Position numbers and translations under genes: made by a program. Positions 27,245 to 37,740 of a DNA stretch of 64,000 nucleotides are shown here, piece after piece (the stretch's first letter is position 1; each line of letters opens with the position of its first letter). The notes below the pieces were generated by a model, which did not search any database, had not been told where the DNA came from, and was given only the letters and a program-made list of their open reading frames with translations. This DNA is from Aestuariibacter sp. (GTDB lineage: Bacteria > Pseudomonadota > Gammaproteobacteria > Enterobacterales > Alteromonadaceae), in assembly GCA_017794925.1 (NCBI GenBank), contig CP051238.1, positions 2,682,179-2,746,178 on the forward strand. Direction: 5' to 3'.

Positions 27245-28897
27245 ATGGCGTTACACCCCGAGGCAGGCAAGGCCGCAGCAGAAGAGCAACTGATTAACGT
27301 TGCTCAACTGGTCAGTCAGTATTTTAGTTATCAACCCGATCCAACCGATCCTGCACAGGCAGTAAGCTTTGGTACTTCTGGTCACCGTGGTACTGCTGCG
27401 AATACGACGTTTACCGATATGCACATCGCGGCGATTTGTCAGGCATTGGCTGAATACCGTGAACATCAGCAAATTACCGGCCCACTGTTCATTGGTAAAG
27501 ATACGCATGCGCTGTCTGAACCGGCTATGATTACCGCCATTGAAGTACTCAGTGCAAACAATATCAGTGTGGTTATCCAACGCGCCGACAATGCGTCAAA
27601 AGGGTATACGCCGACACCCGTAATCTCTCGGACTATTATTCGCTACAACCGCGATCGTACCGACGCGTTTGCTGACGGGATTGTCATCACGCCGTCTCAT
27701 AACCCGCCTTCTGACGGTGGCTTCAAATACAACCCGCCACATGGTGGTCCTGCCGACAGCGATGTGACCAAGATTATCCAACAGCGTGCTAACGCACTAA
27801 TTGCCTCGGGTAATAAAGATGTAAAGCGTCTGGATCTAAAAACCGCTATGGCGTCTGATTTCGTTAGTGAAGACGATTTTATGATGGACTACATCGCCGA
27901 CTTAGAAAAAGTGGTCGATATGAAAGCCATTGCCAAAGCCGGTTTAAAACTGGGTACTGACCCTCTTGGCGGTGCGGGGGTAGGTTACTGGCAGCACATT
28001 GCTGAGCACTATGGTCTGGATATTACGGTAGTGAATCCCAAAGTGGACCCTCAGTTTGGCTTCATGCGCCGTGACAAAGACGGCAAATTGCGTATGGATT
28101 GTTCTTCAGCCTACGCCATGGCCGGTTTAATCGAACTTAAAGATAAGTTTGACCTTGCCTGGGGCAATGATCCCGACTTTGACCGTCATGGTATTGTGTG
28201 CCCGAGCGGTGGCTTGATGAATCCCAATCACTATCTGGCTGTAGCGATTAACTACCTTTACCAACATCGTCCTGACTGGCCGGCATCGTTGAAAGTAGGT
28301 AAAACGCTGGTATCGAGCAGCATGATCGACCGCGTTGTGAATGACATGGGACGTGAACTGGCTGAAATGCCGGTAGGCTTCAAGTGGTTTGTTCAGGGGC
28401 TGTCTGACAGTGAACTTGGTTTTGCCGGCGAAGAAAGTGCAGGGGGGATATTCCTGCAGCGCGATGGTGAAACCTGGGCAACTGACAAAGATGGCTTCAT
28501 TATGTGTTTACTGGCAGCAGAAATTCTGGCGGTTACCGGAAAGGATCCGGGTGAACACTACGCAGCGTTGACCGAGAAGTTTGGTGCGCCCTGTTATCAG
28601 CGCGTTGATGTCGCAGCCAGTCTGGAAGAGAAAGACAAGCTGTCAGCGATGGACGCCAGTGTGGTGACCAGTGAATCCCTGGCCGGCGAGCCAATTACTA
28701 ATGTCCAAACCCATGCGCCGGGGAATAACGCGGCCATTGGTGGTGTTAAGGTCTCAACCGAAAACGGTTGGTTTGCAGCTCGTCCATCGGGCACGGAGCA
28801 AATCTACAAAATTTATGCTGAGAGCTTTAATGGTGAAAGTCACTTACAGGATTTGATTAAGGAAGCGGAAGAGTTAGTCGCAAAAATTATCAAATAA
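27245..28897 (+). CDS. pgm: Phosphoglucomutase (alpha-D-glucose-1,6-bisphosphate dependent)
   Basis: The 550-residue enzyme interconverts glucose 1-phosphate and glucose 6-phosphate. Motifs: SFGTSGHRG near residue 50, the catalytic serine loop [21 protein letters not shown] (around residue 145), the Mg-binding loop NDPDFDRHG (around 310), GEESAGG and the phosphate-binding [13 protein letters not shown]. Length matches E. coli Pgm (546 residues). The start is ATG 27245, after AAAGGAC; an upstream TTG frame start is disregarded. Its partner glgP lies downstream behind a terminator, so glycogen metabolism genes are grouped. Confidence 0.95.
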   Translation: MALHPEAGKAAAEEQLINVAQLVSQYFSYQPDPTDPAQAVSFGTSGHRGTAANTTFTDMHIAAICQALAEYREHQQITGPLFIGKDTHALSEPAMITAIEVLSANNISVVIQRADNASKGYTPTPVISRTIIRYNRDRTDAFADGIVITPSHNPPSDGGFKYNPPHGGPADSDVTKIIQQRANALIASGNKDVKRLDLKTAMASDFVSEDDFMMDYIADLEKVVDMKAIAKAGLKLGTDPLGGAGVGYWQHIAEHYGLDITVVNPKVDPQFGFMRRDKDGKLRMDCSSAYAMAGLIELKDKFDLAWGNDPDFDRHGIVCPSGGLMNPNHYLAVAINYLYQHRPDWPASLKVGKTLVSSSMIDRVVNDMGRELAEMPVGFKWFVQGLSDSELGFAGEESAGGIFLQRDGETWATDKDGFIMCLLAAEILAVTGKDPGEHYAALTEKFGAPCYQRVDVAASLEEKDKLSAMDASVVTSESLAGEPITNVQTHAPGNNAAIGGVKVSTENGWFAARPSGTEQIYKIYAESFNGESHLQDLIKEAEELVAKIIK

Positions 28898-28944
28898 CGT
28901 CTGCAAAGCATGAGTTTTTAGTTCATGTTTGTTAATAAATTGTT

Positions 28945-28990
28945 AAAATCCAGCCGGTCGATTAAGATTTGAGCTGGATTTTTGTTTTTT
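28945..28990 (+). terminator. Intrinsic terminator after pgm
   Basis: A perfect 10-bp stem (28945-28954 with 28973-28982) with an 18-nt loop is followed by a T-rich tract to about 28991. Confidence 0.8.
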
Positions 28991-29099
28991 TAACAAAAAA
29001 ATTACAAAAAAAATTTTTTAGGGCTGCTATATTCGCTCTATAAGTTGTAAGTTAATTACATTAAGTGTTTAAACTTTGACCGATAGAGTGAGAACGTCC

Positions 29100-31580
29100 A
29101 TGAGCGGCAAAAAAACAAAACTCGAACCTGCAATAACAATCAATAAAAGCGAATTTAAAGCTTCGGTGGTAAAACACCTTCATTGCACCCTAGGCACCGA
29201 CGAAAATAAAGCCAACAGCCACGCGTGGTGGAAAGCGACCTGTGCGGCAATGCAAGAACAAGTGCTGGAAGGCCTGCGCAAAACACAGAAAACACATTAT
29301 TTGAATGATACCCGTGCAGTACATTATTTTTCTGCTGAATTTTTAATGGGACGTTTGCTGTCAAATAACCTGCAAAACTTTGGTTTATTCGATATTGCCA
29401 ATGACGCACTGAATGAACTGGGTGTGAGCCTGAGCGATGTGTTAGAAGAAGAGCCGGATATGGCGCTGGGTAACGGCGGTCTGGGTCGACTGGCGGCTTG
29501 CTTTATTGATTCACTGGCGACAATGGATCTGCCTGCTATTGGCTACGGTATTCATTACGAGCACGGTTTATTCCGCCAGGAAATTCAGGGGGGCGCGCAA
29601 ATTGAGCGTCCGGACAGCTGGCGTGATTACGGCAACCCTTGGGAAATTTGCCGTCCTGAGTCTATTCAGGAAGTTTCACTGTATGGCTACGTTGAAACCA
29701 AATACGGTGAAAATGGCCGAATCCAAAAAGAATGGCACCCTGGCCATATTGTAAAAGGTGTACCATGGGATATCCCGGTAGTGGGCTACGGCGGTAAAAA
29801 TGTGAACGTACTGCGTTTGTGGCAGAGTAAGTCATCAGGTTACTTTAACTGGGACGTATTTAATGCCGGTGGTTATGTGGATGCACAGGTTGAAAACGTT
29901 CAAGCGGAAACCATTTCAAAAGTATTGTATCCGAACGATGAAACTGAAGCAGGTAAAGAATTACGTTTAATTCAGCAGTATTTCTTCTGCGCCTGTTCAC
30001 TGAAAGACATTATCCGTCGCTACAAGCGTGCACATGGCGATGACTGGAGCCGCTTTACTGATCAGGTTGTTATTCAGTTGAACGATACTCACCCGGCTAT
30101 CGCCATTCCTGAGCTGATGCGTATTCTGGTAGACCGTGCAGAATTGGATTGGGATAGCGCCTGGGCCATTTGTACCAAGGTATTTGCTTACACCAACCAC
30201 ACATTGCTGCCTGAAGCGCTGGAAAGATGGCCGGCTCGCATGATTGAAAAAATCCTGCCACGTCACCTGGAAATCATTTACGAGATCAATCACCGCTTTA
30301 TGAAAGAAGTGGATAAAAAGTGGCCGGGTGACAATGAAGTGAAGGCGAAGCTGTCGATCATTGAAGAAGGCAACGAAAAAATGGTTCGCATGGGTAACCT
30401 GTCGGTCATTGGTTCATTTGCGGTAAATGGTGTGGCAGAAATTCACTCTAAACTGGTTAAACAAAACCTGTTCCCAGAGTTTGATGCACTTTGGCCTGGT
30501 AAGCTGACCAACGTCACCAACGGTATTACGCCACGTCGTTGGTTGAAAGCCTGTAACCCATCTCTGTCAAAGCTTATCGACAAAAAGGTAGGGGCAGACT
30601 GGCCACTGGATCTGAAACAGCTGGAAGGCCTGGCGAAATTCGCAGACAACAAAACCTTCCAGAAGCAATTCATGCAGGTGAAGCAGGAAAACAAAGAAGT
30701 GTTAGCGGCTGAGATTAAGCGCTCACTGGATTTGGACGTTGATACCACGGCGATTTTTGACGTACAAATTAAACGTTTGCACGAATACAAACGCCAACAT
30801 CTGGCACTGTTACATATTATGGCGTTGTACCGTCGTTTACTGGAAAACCCGGATTACGACATGCATCCGCGTGTATTTATTTTTGGTGCGAAAGCCGCGC
30901 CGGGCTACAAGCTGGCAAAAGACATTATTTTTGCCATCAATAAAGTGGCTGAGAAAATCAATAACGACGCACGTGTGAACAATAAGCTGAAAGTCGCTTT
31001 CCTGCCGAACTACCGCGTTAGTCTGGCAGAGAAAATGATCCCGGCAGCGGATGTCTCCGAGCAAATCAGTACTGCGGGTAAAGAAGCATCTGGTACCGGT
31101 AACATGAAACTGGCCCTTAACGGCGCCATTACGATTGGTACCCTTGACGGTGCAAACATTGAAATCGCTGAAGAAGTTGGCGATGACAATATCTTTATCT
31201 TCGGTTTAACTGTGGATGAAGTGAATGCGCTGAAGAAGTCAGGTTACAAGCCTTATGACTACTACTACAAGAATGCTGAGATCAAGGCTGTTCTGGACTG
31301 GATGGAAACGGATTACTTCACACCAGGTAAACCTGGCGCGTTGTCTTCTATTAAACAAAGTCTGCTTGATCACGGTGACCAGTATCTTGTTCTTGCCGAC
31401 TACGAAGCTTACTCTGAAGCACAGAAACGTGTAGATGAAGCGTATCGAGACAAGGAGCGCTGGGCACGTATGGCCATTATTAACACGGCGAAGATGGGTA
31501 AATTCACCTCTGACCGTTCTATCAAGGATTACGTAGAGCGTGTTTGGAAATTAAAATCTTGTCCGGTGAATAAAGCCTAA
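29100..31580 (+). CDS. glgP: Glycogen/maltodextrin phosphorylase
   Basis: The 826-residue GT35 enzyme releases glucose 1-phosphate from alpha-glucans. Motifs: [19 protein letters not shown] (about residues 60-80), [30 protein letters not shown], and the pyridoxal-phosphate site [28 protein letters not shown], with the PLP-binding Lys in GTGNMK (around residue 670). ATG 29100 is chosen; an in-frame TTG at 29076 has no ribosome site. Together with pgm it feeds glucose 1-phosphate to glucose 6-phosphate. Confidence 0.94.
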   Translation: MSGKKTKLEPAITINKSEFKASVVKHLHCTLGTDENKANSHAWWKATCAAMQEQVLEGLRKTQKTHYLNDTRAVHYFSAEFLMGRLLSNNLQNFGLFDIANDALNELGVSLSDVLEEEPDMALGNGGLGRLAACFIDSLATMDLPAIGYGIHYEHGLFRQEIQGGAQIERPDSWRDYGNPWEICRPESIQEVSLYGYVETKYGENGRIQKEWHPGHIVKGVPWDIPVVGYGGKNVNVLRLWQSKSSGYFNWDVFNAGGYVDAQVENVQAETISKVLYPNDETEAGKELRLIQQYFFCACSLKDIIRRYKRAHGDDWSRFTDQVVIQLNDTHPAIAIPELMRILVDRAELDWDSAWAICTKVFAYTNHTLLPEALERWPARMIEKILPRHLEIIYEINHRFMKEVDKKWPGDNEVKAKLSIIEEGNEKMVRMGNLSVIGSFAVNGVAEIHSKLVKQNLFPEFDALWPGKLTNVTNGITPRRWLKACNPSLSKLIDKKVGADWPLDLKQLEGLAKFADNKTFQKQFMQVKQENKEVLAAEIKRSLDLDVDTTAIFDVQIKRLHEYKRQHLALLHIMALYRRLLENPDYDMHPRVFIFGAKAAPGYKLAKDIIFAINKVAEKINNDARVNNKLKVAFLPNYRVSLAEKMIPAADVSEQISTAGKEASGTGNMKLALNGAITIGTLDGANIEIAEEVGDDNIFIFGLTVDEVNALKKSGYKPYDYYYKNAEIKAVLDWMETDYFTPGKPGALSSIKQSLLDHGDQYLVLADYEAYSEAQKRVDEAYRDKERWARMAIINTAKMGKFTSDRSIKDYVERVWKLKSCPVNKA

Positions 31581-31608
31581 GCATAACGTTGGTTTTGGCG
31601 ACCCCAGT

Positions 31609-31637
31609 AAGCCGCGGTTAAATACCGCGGCTTTTTT
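31609..31637 (+). terminator. Intrinsic terminator after glgP
   Basis: A perfect 10-bp GC-rich stem (31609-31618 with 31624-31633), loop taaat, and a run of six T. It lies 28 bases after the glgP stop. Confidence 0.9.
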
Positions 31638-32018
31638 GTTAAAATTTTGTATATAGAGGTATGACCTGTGTGGTTTTACAGGTACACTAGCGACCTTGGA
31701 ATTGGCTGATGTCGAGTCATTTTACATTGGGTTTATGATTACGCATTAGGTGAGTATGAATAAACGAACAAGGCTGTGTCCCTTTATACTAGTGGCCTGT
31801 GATTATTCGTCAGCTTATTTTGTCGATATTAGTAAACTGTATTAAAGATCAATAATTTATACTATTTTGCCAATTGATTTTGGCAAGGGGCTGCGAAGGG
31901 ATACACGGGTATATATTTTAATACACATTAGTACTTGCATAGACTTTAGTTCAGTGTTTCCATAGCCATTAATCAATAACACACTGTTTATACAGCTTTT
32001 TAAGGCCAAACGCGTTTT
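31638..32018. other. 381-bp AT-rich intergenic region upstream of the GGDEF/EAL gene
   Basis: No gene is visible. A short inverted repeat TTGCCAA/TTGGCAA at 31867-31873 and 31880-31886 could be an operator for the downstream gene. The rest is AT-rich, with no promoter that can be fixed with confidence. Confidence 0.4.
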
Positions 32019-33332
32019 ATGACCGTTTCTCATTCAACATTAGCGACAATACCGAACCGCTACGCATTTATCGACAAGATTGCGGCGTGTGGTGAGCGAC
32101 ATTCGCAGCTCTCGCTAATGCTGATTGACGTTGTGCGTTTCTCTGACGTTACAACCAGTTTTGGCATAGAAGTGGGTGATCAGTTCCTGTTAGAAATTGC
32201 TAATCGCTTGCAGCGTTTGTTCCATCAGAATATTGAGTTTGGCCGTATCAGTGGCGACGTTTTTGGTGTGGTATTACCAGGCATACATTCTCCGGTTGTA
32301 CTTCAACAGCAGTTTGAGTACCTGGTAGAGCATTTTAAATCGCCCATGTACTACGATGGTCATGCTTTTATTGCTGATTTTAATGTAGGCGTGGTGAGTA
32401 AGTCTCAAGGCGCTTTTGATCTGACGTTGTTTGTGTCGCGGGCAGAAGCAGCACTTAAACAAGCCAAAGAGAACAAGTACGAAAACTTTTCCGTGTTTAG
32501 TATGAATGACAAGGCGGAAACCGGTCGTAGCCTCGCTTTAAAAGCGGATTTACAACGGGCGTTGGCACGTGACGAGCTGGAATTGTACTATCAGCCAAAG
32601 GTTGATCTGGCCAACCTTAAAATTGTTGGAGCAGAATGTCTGCTTCGCTGGAACCACCCGACTGACGGTCTGTTGTTTCCTGGTCCGTTAATTGAAGCGG
32701 CCGAGTCCTATCATATGATGAACGAGCTCGGTTATTGGACACTTGAAAGTGCCATCCGAGGCTTAGTGGGTTTTGAGGCTCACGGACTCGATATCACGCT
32801 CTCTGTCAATATCTCTCCTACGCAACTTTACGACACCAAACTTATTCCTACACTGAAACGCCTTACTCACCGATACGGCATTAATATGACCAAGCTTGAA
32901 CTAGAGCTGACTGAAGATATTGCCGTTTCTAATTCATTAATGGTGAAAAAGCAGTTAGCTGAACTTCGTCAGTTGGGTATAAAGGTGGCAGTGGACGATT
33001 TTGGAAAAGGTTACTCAAACCTGGCCTATATTCGTGATTTAGAGCTCAATACGCTTAAGATCGATAAAACCTTTGTCATGGAGCTGACCGATAATTCGGT
33101 TAACAAGGCAATTATTGAAGCAGCCAGAATAATTGGTGAGGCTAAACAAAGTGAAGTGATTGCCGAAGGTGTAGAAACCATTGAGCAGTTACATCTGTTG
33201 CGCGATATCGGTATTCGTTACGGCCAGGGGTATTTATTCTCAAAAGCGATCCCTCATCAGGCGTTTGTTTCTCTCGCTCAGCAAGACATTATTGTTGGTG
33301 ATTCGCCTTATCGTCAAAAGAAGGTTGTCTAA
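32019..33332 (+). CDS. GGDEF-EAL protein: degenerate cyclase domain, likely c-di-GMP phosphodiesterase
   Basis: The 437-residue cytoplasmic protein has a GGDEF-fold domain (about residues 10-165) whose signature reads SGDVF in RISGDVFGVVLPG, so diguanylate cyclase activity is unlikely. An EAL domain (about 178-425) follows: GAECLLRWNHP replaces GAEALLRW but keeps the metal-ligand Glu. SVNISPTQ, LELELTEDIA, VAVDDFGKGYSNLAYI, LNTLKIDKTFV and VIAEGVET are all present. The EAL part should hydrolyse c-di-GMP. There is no sensory domain or membrane helix. Confidence 0.85.
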   Translation: MTVSHSTLATIPNRYAFIDKIAACGERHSQLSLMLIDVVRFSDVTTSFGIEVGDQFLLEIANRLQRLFHQNIEFGRISGDVFGVVLPGIHSPVVLQQQFEYLVEHFKSPMYYDGHAFIADFNVGVVSKSQGAFDLTLFVSRAEAALKQAKENKYENFSVFSMNDKAETGRSLALKADLQRALARDELELYYQPKVDLANLKIVGAECLLRWNHPTDGLLFPGPLIEAAESYHMMNELGYWTLESAIRGLVGFEAHGLDITLSVNISPTQLYDTKLIPTLKRLTHRYGINMTKLELELTEDIAVSNSLMVKKQLAELRQLGIKVAVDDFGKGYSNLAYIRDLELNTLKIDKTFVMELTDNSVNKAIIEAARIIGEAKQSEVIAEGVETIEQLHLLRDIGIRYGQGYLFSKAIPHQAFVSLAQQDIIVGDSPYRQKKVV

Positions 33333-33459
33333 CGTCATCCGACTGTAAGCATCTCGCTACAACATTTGATGCAGATATGCACATTTCCGTGCAGGACACT
33401 TCTTTCACCTTTCCCGACACGTTACACTATTGTTTTATCACTGATCCTGCATTTTTATC

Positions 33460-34500
33460 ATGACATCTGAGTCACTGGCCAACGGCCAATTTTTACACCT
33501 TTCCCGTTTTTCGCCTGAACGCATTCCCTGCGGCGAAAATTATACACTGCGTGACGGCACCGTATTAAGTGTACTTGCGCCCGGCGTGATGCAACTCACA
33601 CCTGCAACCGCGCCGTCGAGAGGCTTAAAGCACATTGTATATTCCTGTGGTATTCACGGCAATGAAACTGCGCCTATCGAAATTTGCTCGGATTTACTCG
33701 ACAGTGTTATTACTGGAGATATTAAGCTGGTTCATCGTGTGTTACTGATTTTCGGCAACCTGCCTGCGATGAATATTGCCAAGCGGTTTGTTGAAGAGAA
33801 CATGAACCGTTTATTCAGTGGTGAACACGCCAATGGTCCGTCGAATGCTGAAAGACGGCGTGCAGCAGAGTTAGAAGCTTTTGTAACGGCTTTTTACGCA
33901 ACCGCAGCTGCAGGCGAAGAGAAGTTGCATTACGATCTGCATACCGCCATTCGCGAATCCAAAAACGAAAAGTTTGTGGTCATGCCGTTTTTAAATGATG
34001 GACGTCACCACAGTGCGAAGCAATTTGGTTTCTTACATGCGTGTGGCATTCAGACTTACCTGTTGTCGTCAGCACCTACGACAACGTTTAGTTATTATTC
34101 CAGCGCCACACACAAGGCGAGGGGGTTTACCGTTGAATTAGGCAGAGTAAAGCCTTTCGGTGAAAATGACATGGCGCGCTTTGCGGCTGCTCGCGAGAGC
34201 CTGATTAGATTGATCAGTGAGGATGACTTCGCACCTTCTGTCGATGTAAACAGCCTGACGTTGTACAAGGTGAATCAGGTGATTAATCGACAGCAAGAAG
34301 ACTTTTCGCTGCATTTTAGTGACGATACCCCGAACTTTACCGATTTTACGGCCGGCACTTTGTTGGCCAGTGAACCGGGTGTAAGTTATGAGGCGCAACA
34401 GGATGGTGAAGCGATCGTGTTTCCGAATGCCAAAGTGGCAATTGGACAACGCGCTTTATTAACCGTGATCCCGACCACGTTGGAGACAATGGATGTTTAA
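33460..34500 (+). CDS. astE: Succinylglutamate desuccinylase / AstE-AspA family
   Basis: The 346-residue zinc hydrolase has the metal motif GIHGNETAPIE (His and Glu near residues 66-70) and the second His in HYDLHTAIRESK (around residue 167). The Arg/Asn substrate segment EENMNRLF is also present. AstE removes succinate from N-succinylglutamate at the end of the arginine succinyltransferase pathway. The other ast genes are not nearby. It overlaps the HIT-family gene by 8 bases. Confidence 0.88.
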   Translation: MTSESLANGQFLHLSRFSPERIPCGENYTLRDGTVLSVLAPGVMQLTPATAPSRGLKHIVYSCGIHGNETAPIEICSDLLDSVITGDIKLVHRVLLIFGNLPAMNIAKRFVEENMNRLFSGEHANGPSNAERRRAAELEAFVTAFYATAAAGEEKLHYDLHTAIRESKNEKFVVMPFLNDGRHHSAKQFGFLHACGIQTYLLSSAPTTTFSYYSSATHKARGFTVELGRVKPFGENDMARFAAARESLIRLISEDDFAPSVDVNSLTLYKVNQVINRQQEDFSLHFSDDTPNFTDFTAGTLLASEPGVSYEAQQDGEAIVFPNAKVAIGQRALLTVIPTTLETMDV

Positions 34501-34909
34501 TCTAGATACCCGGCTTGCCGGCGATACGTATTGTGTGGGCGACCTGACGTTATGCCGGGTACTGCTAATGAACGATACTCAGTATCCCTGGCTTATTTTG
34601 GTGCCTCGCGTTGCAGGTGCAGTGGAATTTACGGATTTATCCGATGCAGACTACCAGACCTACTGCAGCGAGAGTCGGTTGGTTGCTAAAGCCATGTTGA
34701 GCGTGTATCCGGATGCTAAACTGAATATCGCTGCGCTGGGAAATGTTGTGTCTCAGTTGCATATTCACCATGTTGCGCGCTTTAATAATGATATTGCCTG
34801 GCCAGGACCCATTTGGGGGAAATACCCGGCAAAGCCCTACGCGCCAGAACAGGCAACAGCACTGGTTAAGCAGTTTCAGATCCAACTATCGATTAAGGAT
34901 GAATCATGA
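34493..34909 (+). CDS. HIT-family (histidine triad) protein
   Basis: The 138-residue protein has the proteobacterial HIT pattern [16 protein letters not shown] near the N-terminus and the histidine triad [10 protein letters not shown] at about residues 88-97. It ends with [10 protein letters not shown], typical of this branch. HIT proteins are nucleotide hydrolases or transferases; the substrate is not predictable. Translation is probably coupled to astE (8-base overlap) and to the next gene (4-base overlap ATGA). Confidence 0.88.
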   Translation: MFNLDTRLAGDTYCVGDLTLCRVLLMNDTQYPWLILVPRVAGAVEFTDLSDADYQTYCSESRLVAKAMLSVYPDAKLNIAALGNVVSQLHIHHVARFNNDIAWPGPIWGKYPAKPYAPEQATALVKQFQIQLSIKDES

Positions 34910-35226
34910 TTTTAACAACCACGCCCTCCATTGAAGGGAAAACCATTAAGCAGTATCACGGCATTGTGATTGGTGAGGCGGTAATGGGAGCCAATATCTT
35001 TAAAGACTTGTTTGCTTCTATCCGCGATATCGTGGGAGGACGTTCAGGCTCTTATGAAGACGAGTTAACCAAAGCCCGTCAAATTGCCTTTCGTGAAATT
35101 GAACAGGAAGCCCGAAATATGGGCGCCAATGCGGTAGTGGGTATTGACCTGGACTATGAAGTGCTGGGTGATAAAAACAGCATGCTGATGGTAAGTATGA
35201 GCGGTACGGCAGTAACAGTAGAGTAA
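34906..35226 (+). CDS. YbjQ/UPF0145 family protein
   Basis: The 106-residue protein matches the YbjQ family: [25 protein letters not shown] at the N-terminus, [24 protein letters not shown], and [16 protein letters not shown]. The family forms pentamers and is labelled heavy-metal-binding in databases, with no proven role. Third gene of the overlapping astE-HIT-ybjQ set. Confidence 0.9.
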   Translation: MILTTTPSIEGKTIKQYHGIVIGEAVMGANIFKDLFASIRDIVGGRSGSYEDELTKARQIAFREIEQEARNMGANAVVGIDLDYEVLGDKNSMLMVSMSGTAVTVE

Positions 35227-35241
35227 CGAGTTTTAATTGAA

Positions 35242-35268
35242 TGGGCGCGTTATTGCTTTGAGCGCCCA
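35242..35268. terminator. Hairpin between convergent genes
   Basis: A 7-bp stem (35242-35248 with 35262-35268) with a 13-nt loop lies between ybjQ (+) and the DUF2897 gene (-). Only loosely T-rich sequence follows on the plus strand, so it is a weak candidate. Confidence 0.35.
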
Positions 35269-35272
35269 GTAC

Positions 35273-35461
35273 TTATTGTTTATTTTCGTCTGTAGGCTTT
35301 GCCGAACCTGTTGATTCAGTGTCTTCGCTGTCGGTATGTTTCCCGGGGACTTTATAAGCGGGCGGTAACTTAAATTTAGCACTGTACCGGAGCAACATAA
35401 TGTTGCTTACAATCACGCCCAGCACCAGTGCAATGATGCCAATGATAAACCAGGTGTTCAT
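35273..35461 (-). CDS. DUF2897 family small membrane protein
   Basis: The 62-residue protein consists of one N-terminal membrane helix (TWFIIGIIALVLGVIVSNIMLL, about residues 3-25) followed by a short charged tail. The pattern [19 protein letters not shown] is that of DUF2897, common in Alteromonadales and vibrios. Its role is unknown. It overlaps the upstream peptidase gene by 4 bases (ATGA), so it is the last gene of the yffB-dapE-vanY operon. Confidence 0.8.
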   Translation of the reverse strand: MNTWFIIGIIALVLGVIVSNIMLLRYSAKFKLPPAYKVPGKHTDSEDTESTGSAKPTDENKQ

Positions 35462-36138
35462 GCGGTTAATCCTTCATTTAACACATATCGTGGATACAAT
35501 TCATCAAACAGAGCCAGAACCGTTAATTTGCCGTGCATTTCTGCCTGTTCAATGCATTTTCGAAGTTGTTCCGGATTGCGCAGCGCTTCGAATCTGGCTG
35601 CAGTAGGGGCATAAGATAGATGCCAAAGCTCAGTGGCAACCCCCCCGTTATTTTGCAAAAAGGGGCGGACAAATCCGTGTTCTGCCAAATGAGCATCCAT
35701 CCAGTTTGCCAATGCAAAGCAAGGTCCGCCTTCGCGATACTCCGCATCGACTAAATCCAGTTTGCCGCCACAGGCATCAACGGTTGCTTTGTCGAACACA
35801 TCCAAATCTGTTCCCCAATGATGGCGACTACCACCGGGCAGCGCCGACCAGGTCAGAATGGCATACACTTTCTGCTCATCGGTTAACGAGTGGGTATCAA
35901 GCGGTTGATCGTTTTCGTCGAGTAACGGCAGTTCACCGGTCCATTTGCGATTCCAGATAGACAACTGCCGGTGAAAACCCCGGTAACTGCTGACTATCTG
36001 GATGTCTTGTCCCTCATTTGCTGCATGAGACTGCATGGCTAAAAACGCGGCAGCAACATCCGGATGCAATTGATGCCCGTTTCCTACCTCGGTCAGATGT
36101 TGATCGTTTAAGCCCAGCCATGCGTCTGCGTGGATCAT
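35458..36138 (-). CDS. M15 family D-alanyl-D-alanine carboxypeptidase (VanY-like)
   Basis: The 226-residue protein has the M15B zinc motifs: [17 protein letters not shown] near residue 65, [13 protein letters not shown] (His and Asp ligands, about residues 122-134) and ELWHLSYAP (catalytic Glu and last His ligand, about residues 183-191). It would trim the terminal D-Ala of peptidoglycan stem peptides. No signal peptide is evident, so it may be cytoplasmic, or the start may be misjudged. It overlaps dapE by 4 bases, which links it to the cell-wall precursor pathway. Confidence 0.85.
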   Translation of the reverse strand: MIHADAWLGLNDQHLTEVGNGHQLHPDVAAAFLAMQSHAANEGQDIQIVSSYRGFHRQLSIWNRKWTGELPLLDENDQPLDTHSLTDEQKVYAILTWSALPGGSRHHWGTDLDVFDKATVDACGGKLDLVDAEYREGGPCFALANWMDAHLAEHGFVRPFLQNNGGVATELWHLSYAPTAARFEALRNPEQLRKCIEQAEMHGKLTVLALFDELYPRYVLNEGLTA

Positions 36139-37262
36139 GTAAGCAGATGCTCCATAATGCGGTAGTAAATACGCTCAAGATGGTAGAGATCCTGAATACG
36201 TACATGCTCATCAATTTTGTGAATTGAGGCATTTACCGGCCCTAATTCAACTACCTGAGCGCCGGTAGGCGCGATAAAGCGACCGTCTGACGTGCCGCCC
36301 GCCGTCGACAACTCCGTCTCAAAATCCATTTCAGACGAAATGGCTTTCTGTGCAGCTTCGACAAGGTCGCCTTTGTCGGTTAGAAAAGGCTGGCCATTAA
36401 AGGTCCACTTTATCTCGTAGTCCAATTTATGGCGCGCAAGAATGTCTTCGACTCGCCTGATAAGTTCACGGTCGGTAACTTCGGTTGAGAACCGGAAGTT
36501 GAAGCACACATGCAACTCACCTGGAATGACATTGCCTGCACCGGTTCCTGCATGAATATTGGAGATCTGAAAACTGGTAGGCGGGAAAAATTCATTGCCG
36601 TTGTCCCAATGTGAATTTGCCAGCTCAGCTAACGCAGGCGATGCGTCGTGAACCGGGTTTTTAGCCAGGTGCGGGTAGGCTACGTGACCTTGGATACCCT
36701 TAACGATTAAGTCACCAGTGAGGGAGCCACGACGGCCGTTTTTCACTACATCGCCTACGGTATTTGTGCTGGACGGCTCGCCTACGATACACCATTTGAT
36801 TTTTTCATTACGGGCTTCAAGGGTATCGATTACGCGAGTCGTACCGTTAATGAATGGACCTTCTTCATCACTAGTGATCAAAAAAGCGATACTGCCGTGA
36901 TGGTCAGGGTAGTCATTCACAAACTGGCGGGTTGCGGTAAGCATTGCAGCCAGACTGCCTTTCATGTCAGCCGCGCCCCGGCCATACAATACGCCGTCTT
37001 TTTCTGTTGCGCTGAAGGGCGGTGTTTTCCAGGCTGACTCAGGGCCACTTGGCACAACGTCCGTATGACCGGCAAAGCAGAATACTGGGCCGTCATTGCC
37101 CCGGCGCGCCCACAGATTAGTGGTATCGTCAAATACCATGGTTTCATTGTTAAAGCCCAGCTCAGCCAGCCAGTCCTTCATCATGTCCTGACAACCCGCG
37201 TCTTCCGGGGTTACTGAACGTCGGTTTATTAAGTCTTTGGTGACCGCTAAAACATCACTCAT
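36135..37262 (-). CDS. dapE: Succinyl-diaminopimelate desuccinylase
   Basis: The 375-residue M20 enzyme forms LL-diaminopimelate for lysine and peptidoglycan synthesis. Motifs: [13 protein letters not shown] (zinc-ligand His), [14 protein letters not shown] (bridging Asp), [15 protein letters not shown] (catalytic Glu pair) and [12 protein letters not shown] (C-terminal His). Length matches E. coli DapE (375). The gene overlaps yffB upstream and the M15 peptidase gene downstream by 4 bases each. Confidence 0.95.
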   Translation of the reverse strand: MSDVLAVTKDLINRRSVTPEDAGCQDMMKDWLAELGFNNETMVFDDTTNLWARRGNDGPVFCFAGHTDVVPSGPESAWKTPPFSATEKDGVLYGRGAADMKGSLAAMLTATRQFVNDYPDHHGSIAFLITSDEEGPFINGTTRVIDTLEARNEKIKWCIVGEPSSTNTVGDVVKNGRRGSLTGDLIVKGIQGHVAYPHLAKNPVHDASPALAELANSHWDNGNEFFPPTSFQISNIHAGTGAGNVIPGELHVCFNFRFSTEVTDRELIRRVEDILARHKLDYEIKWTFNGQPFLTDKGDLVEAAQKAISSEMDFETELSTAGGTSDGRFIAPTGAQVVELGPVNASIHKIDEHVRIQDLYHLERIYYRIMEHLLT

Positions 37263-37609
37263 TTTGCAAATATCTCTTCGTACTGGGCTGCTTTAAAGCC
37301 AACGTGAAAATCTTGTTCAACCTGCAAAAGCGGGCGCTTAATCATGGCTGGGTATTCGGTGAGCAGCGCAAGCGCGGTGTCTGCAGAAACGGATGCTTTT
37401 TGTTCGTCTGACAACTGTCTGTAGGTGGTCCCGCGTTTGTTCAGCAGCGCTTCCCAACCCAGTGCTGTCAGCGCTTGCTGAAATGTATCCTGTGGTACGC
37501 CTTGTTTGCGGTAATCGTGAAACTCAAATGTCACGTCTTGATCAGTTAGCCAGGTTTTTGCTTTTTTAATCGTATCGCAATTAGGGATGCCGTACATTAC
37601 TACATTCAT
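37259..37609 (-). CDS. yffB: ArsC/Spx-like thioredoxin-fold protein YffB
   Basis: The 116-residue protein (start at 37609, [21 protein letters not shown]) has the ArsC-family CxxxxK-type N-terminus with the single Cys of GIPNCDT. It also has [10 protein letters not shown] and the cis-Pro/Arg region KRPLLQ. YffB is found upstream of dapE in E. coli as well; a glutathione-linked reductase role has been suggested for the family, but not arsenate reduction. An in-frame upstream start at 37678 adds 23 unconserved residues and is rejected. First gene of the operon. Confidence 0.9.
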   Translation of the reverse strand: MNVVMYGIPNCDTIKKAKTWLTDQDVTFEFHDYRKQGVPQDTFQQALTALGWEALLNKRGTTYRQLSDEQKASVSADTALALLTEYPAMIKRPLLQVEQDFHVGFKAAQYEEIFAK

Positions 37610-37740
37610 GAAGGTGTCTCTTTGGTTCAAATAGGTCTGATGTGGTGCAAGTCTATATTGCTGGCTAGTGGCTTGCAAAGGATTGGTTAATTATGTGCAT
37701 TATCAGAGGCTGTATATTGTGTTACAGGCAATGACACCGA

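Noticed and set aside
36135..37609. yffB as an arsenate reductase of a resistance operon
   Set aside because: The neighbour is dapE with a 4-base overlap, the common yffB-dapE arrangement; no ars genes are present.
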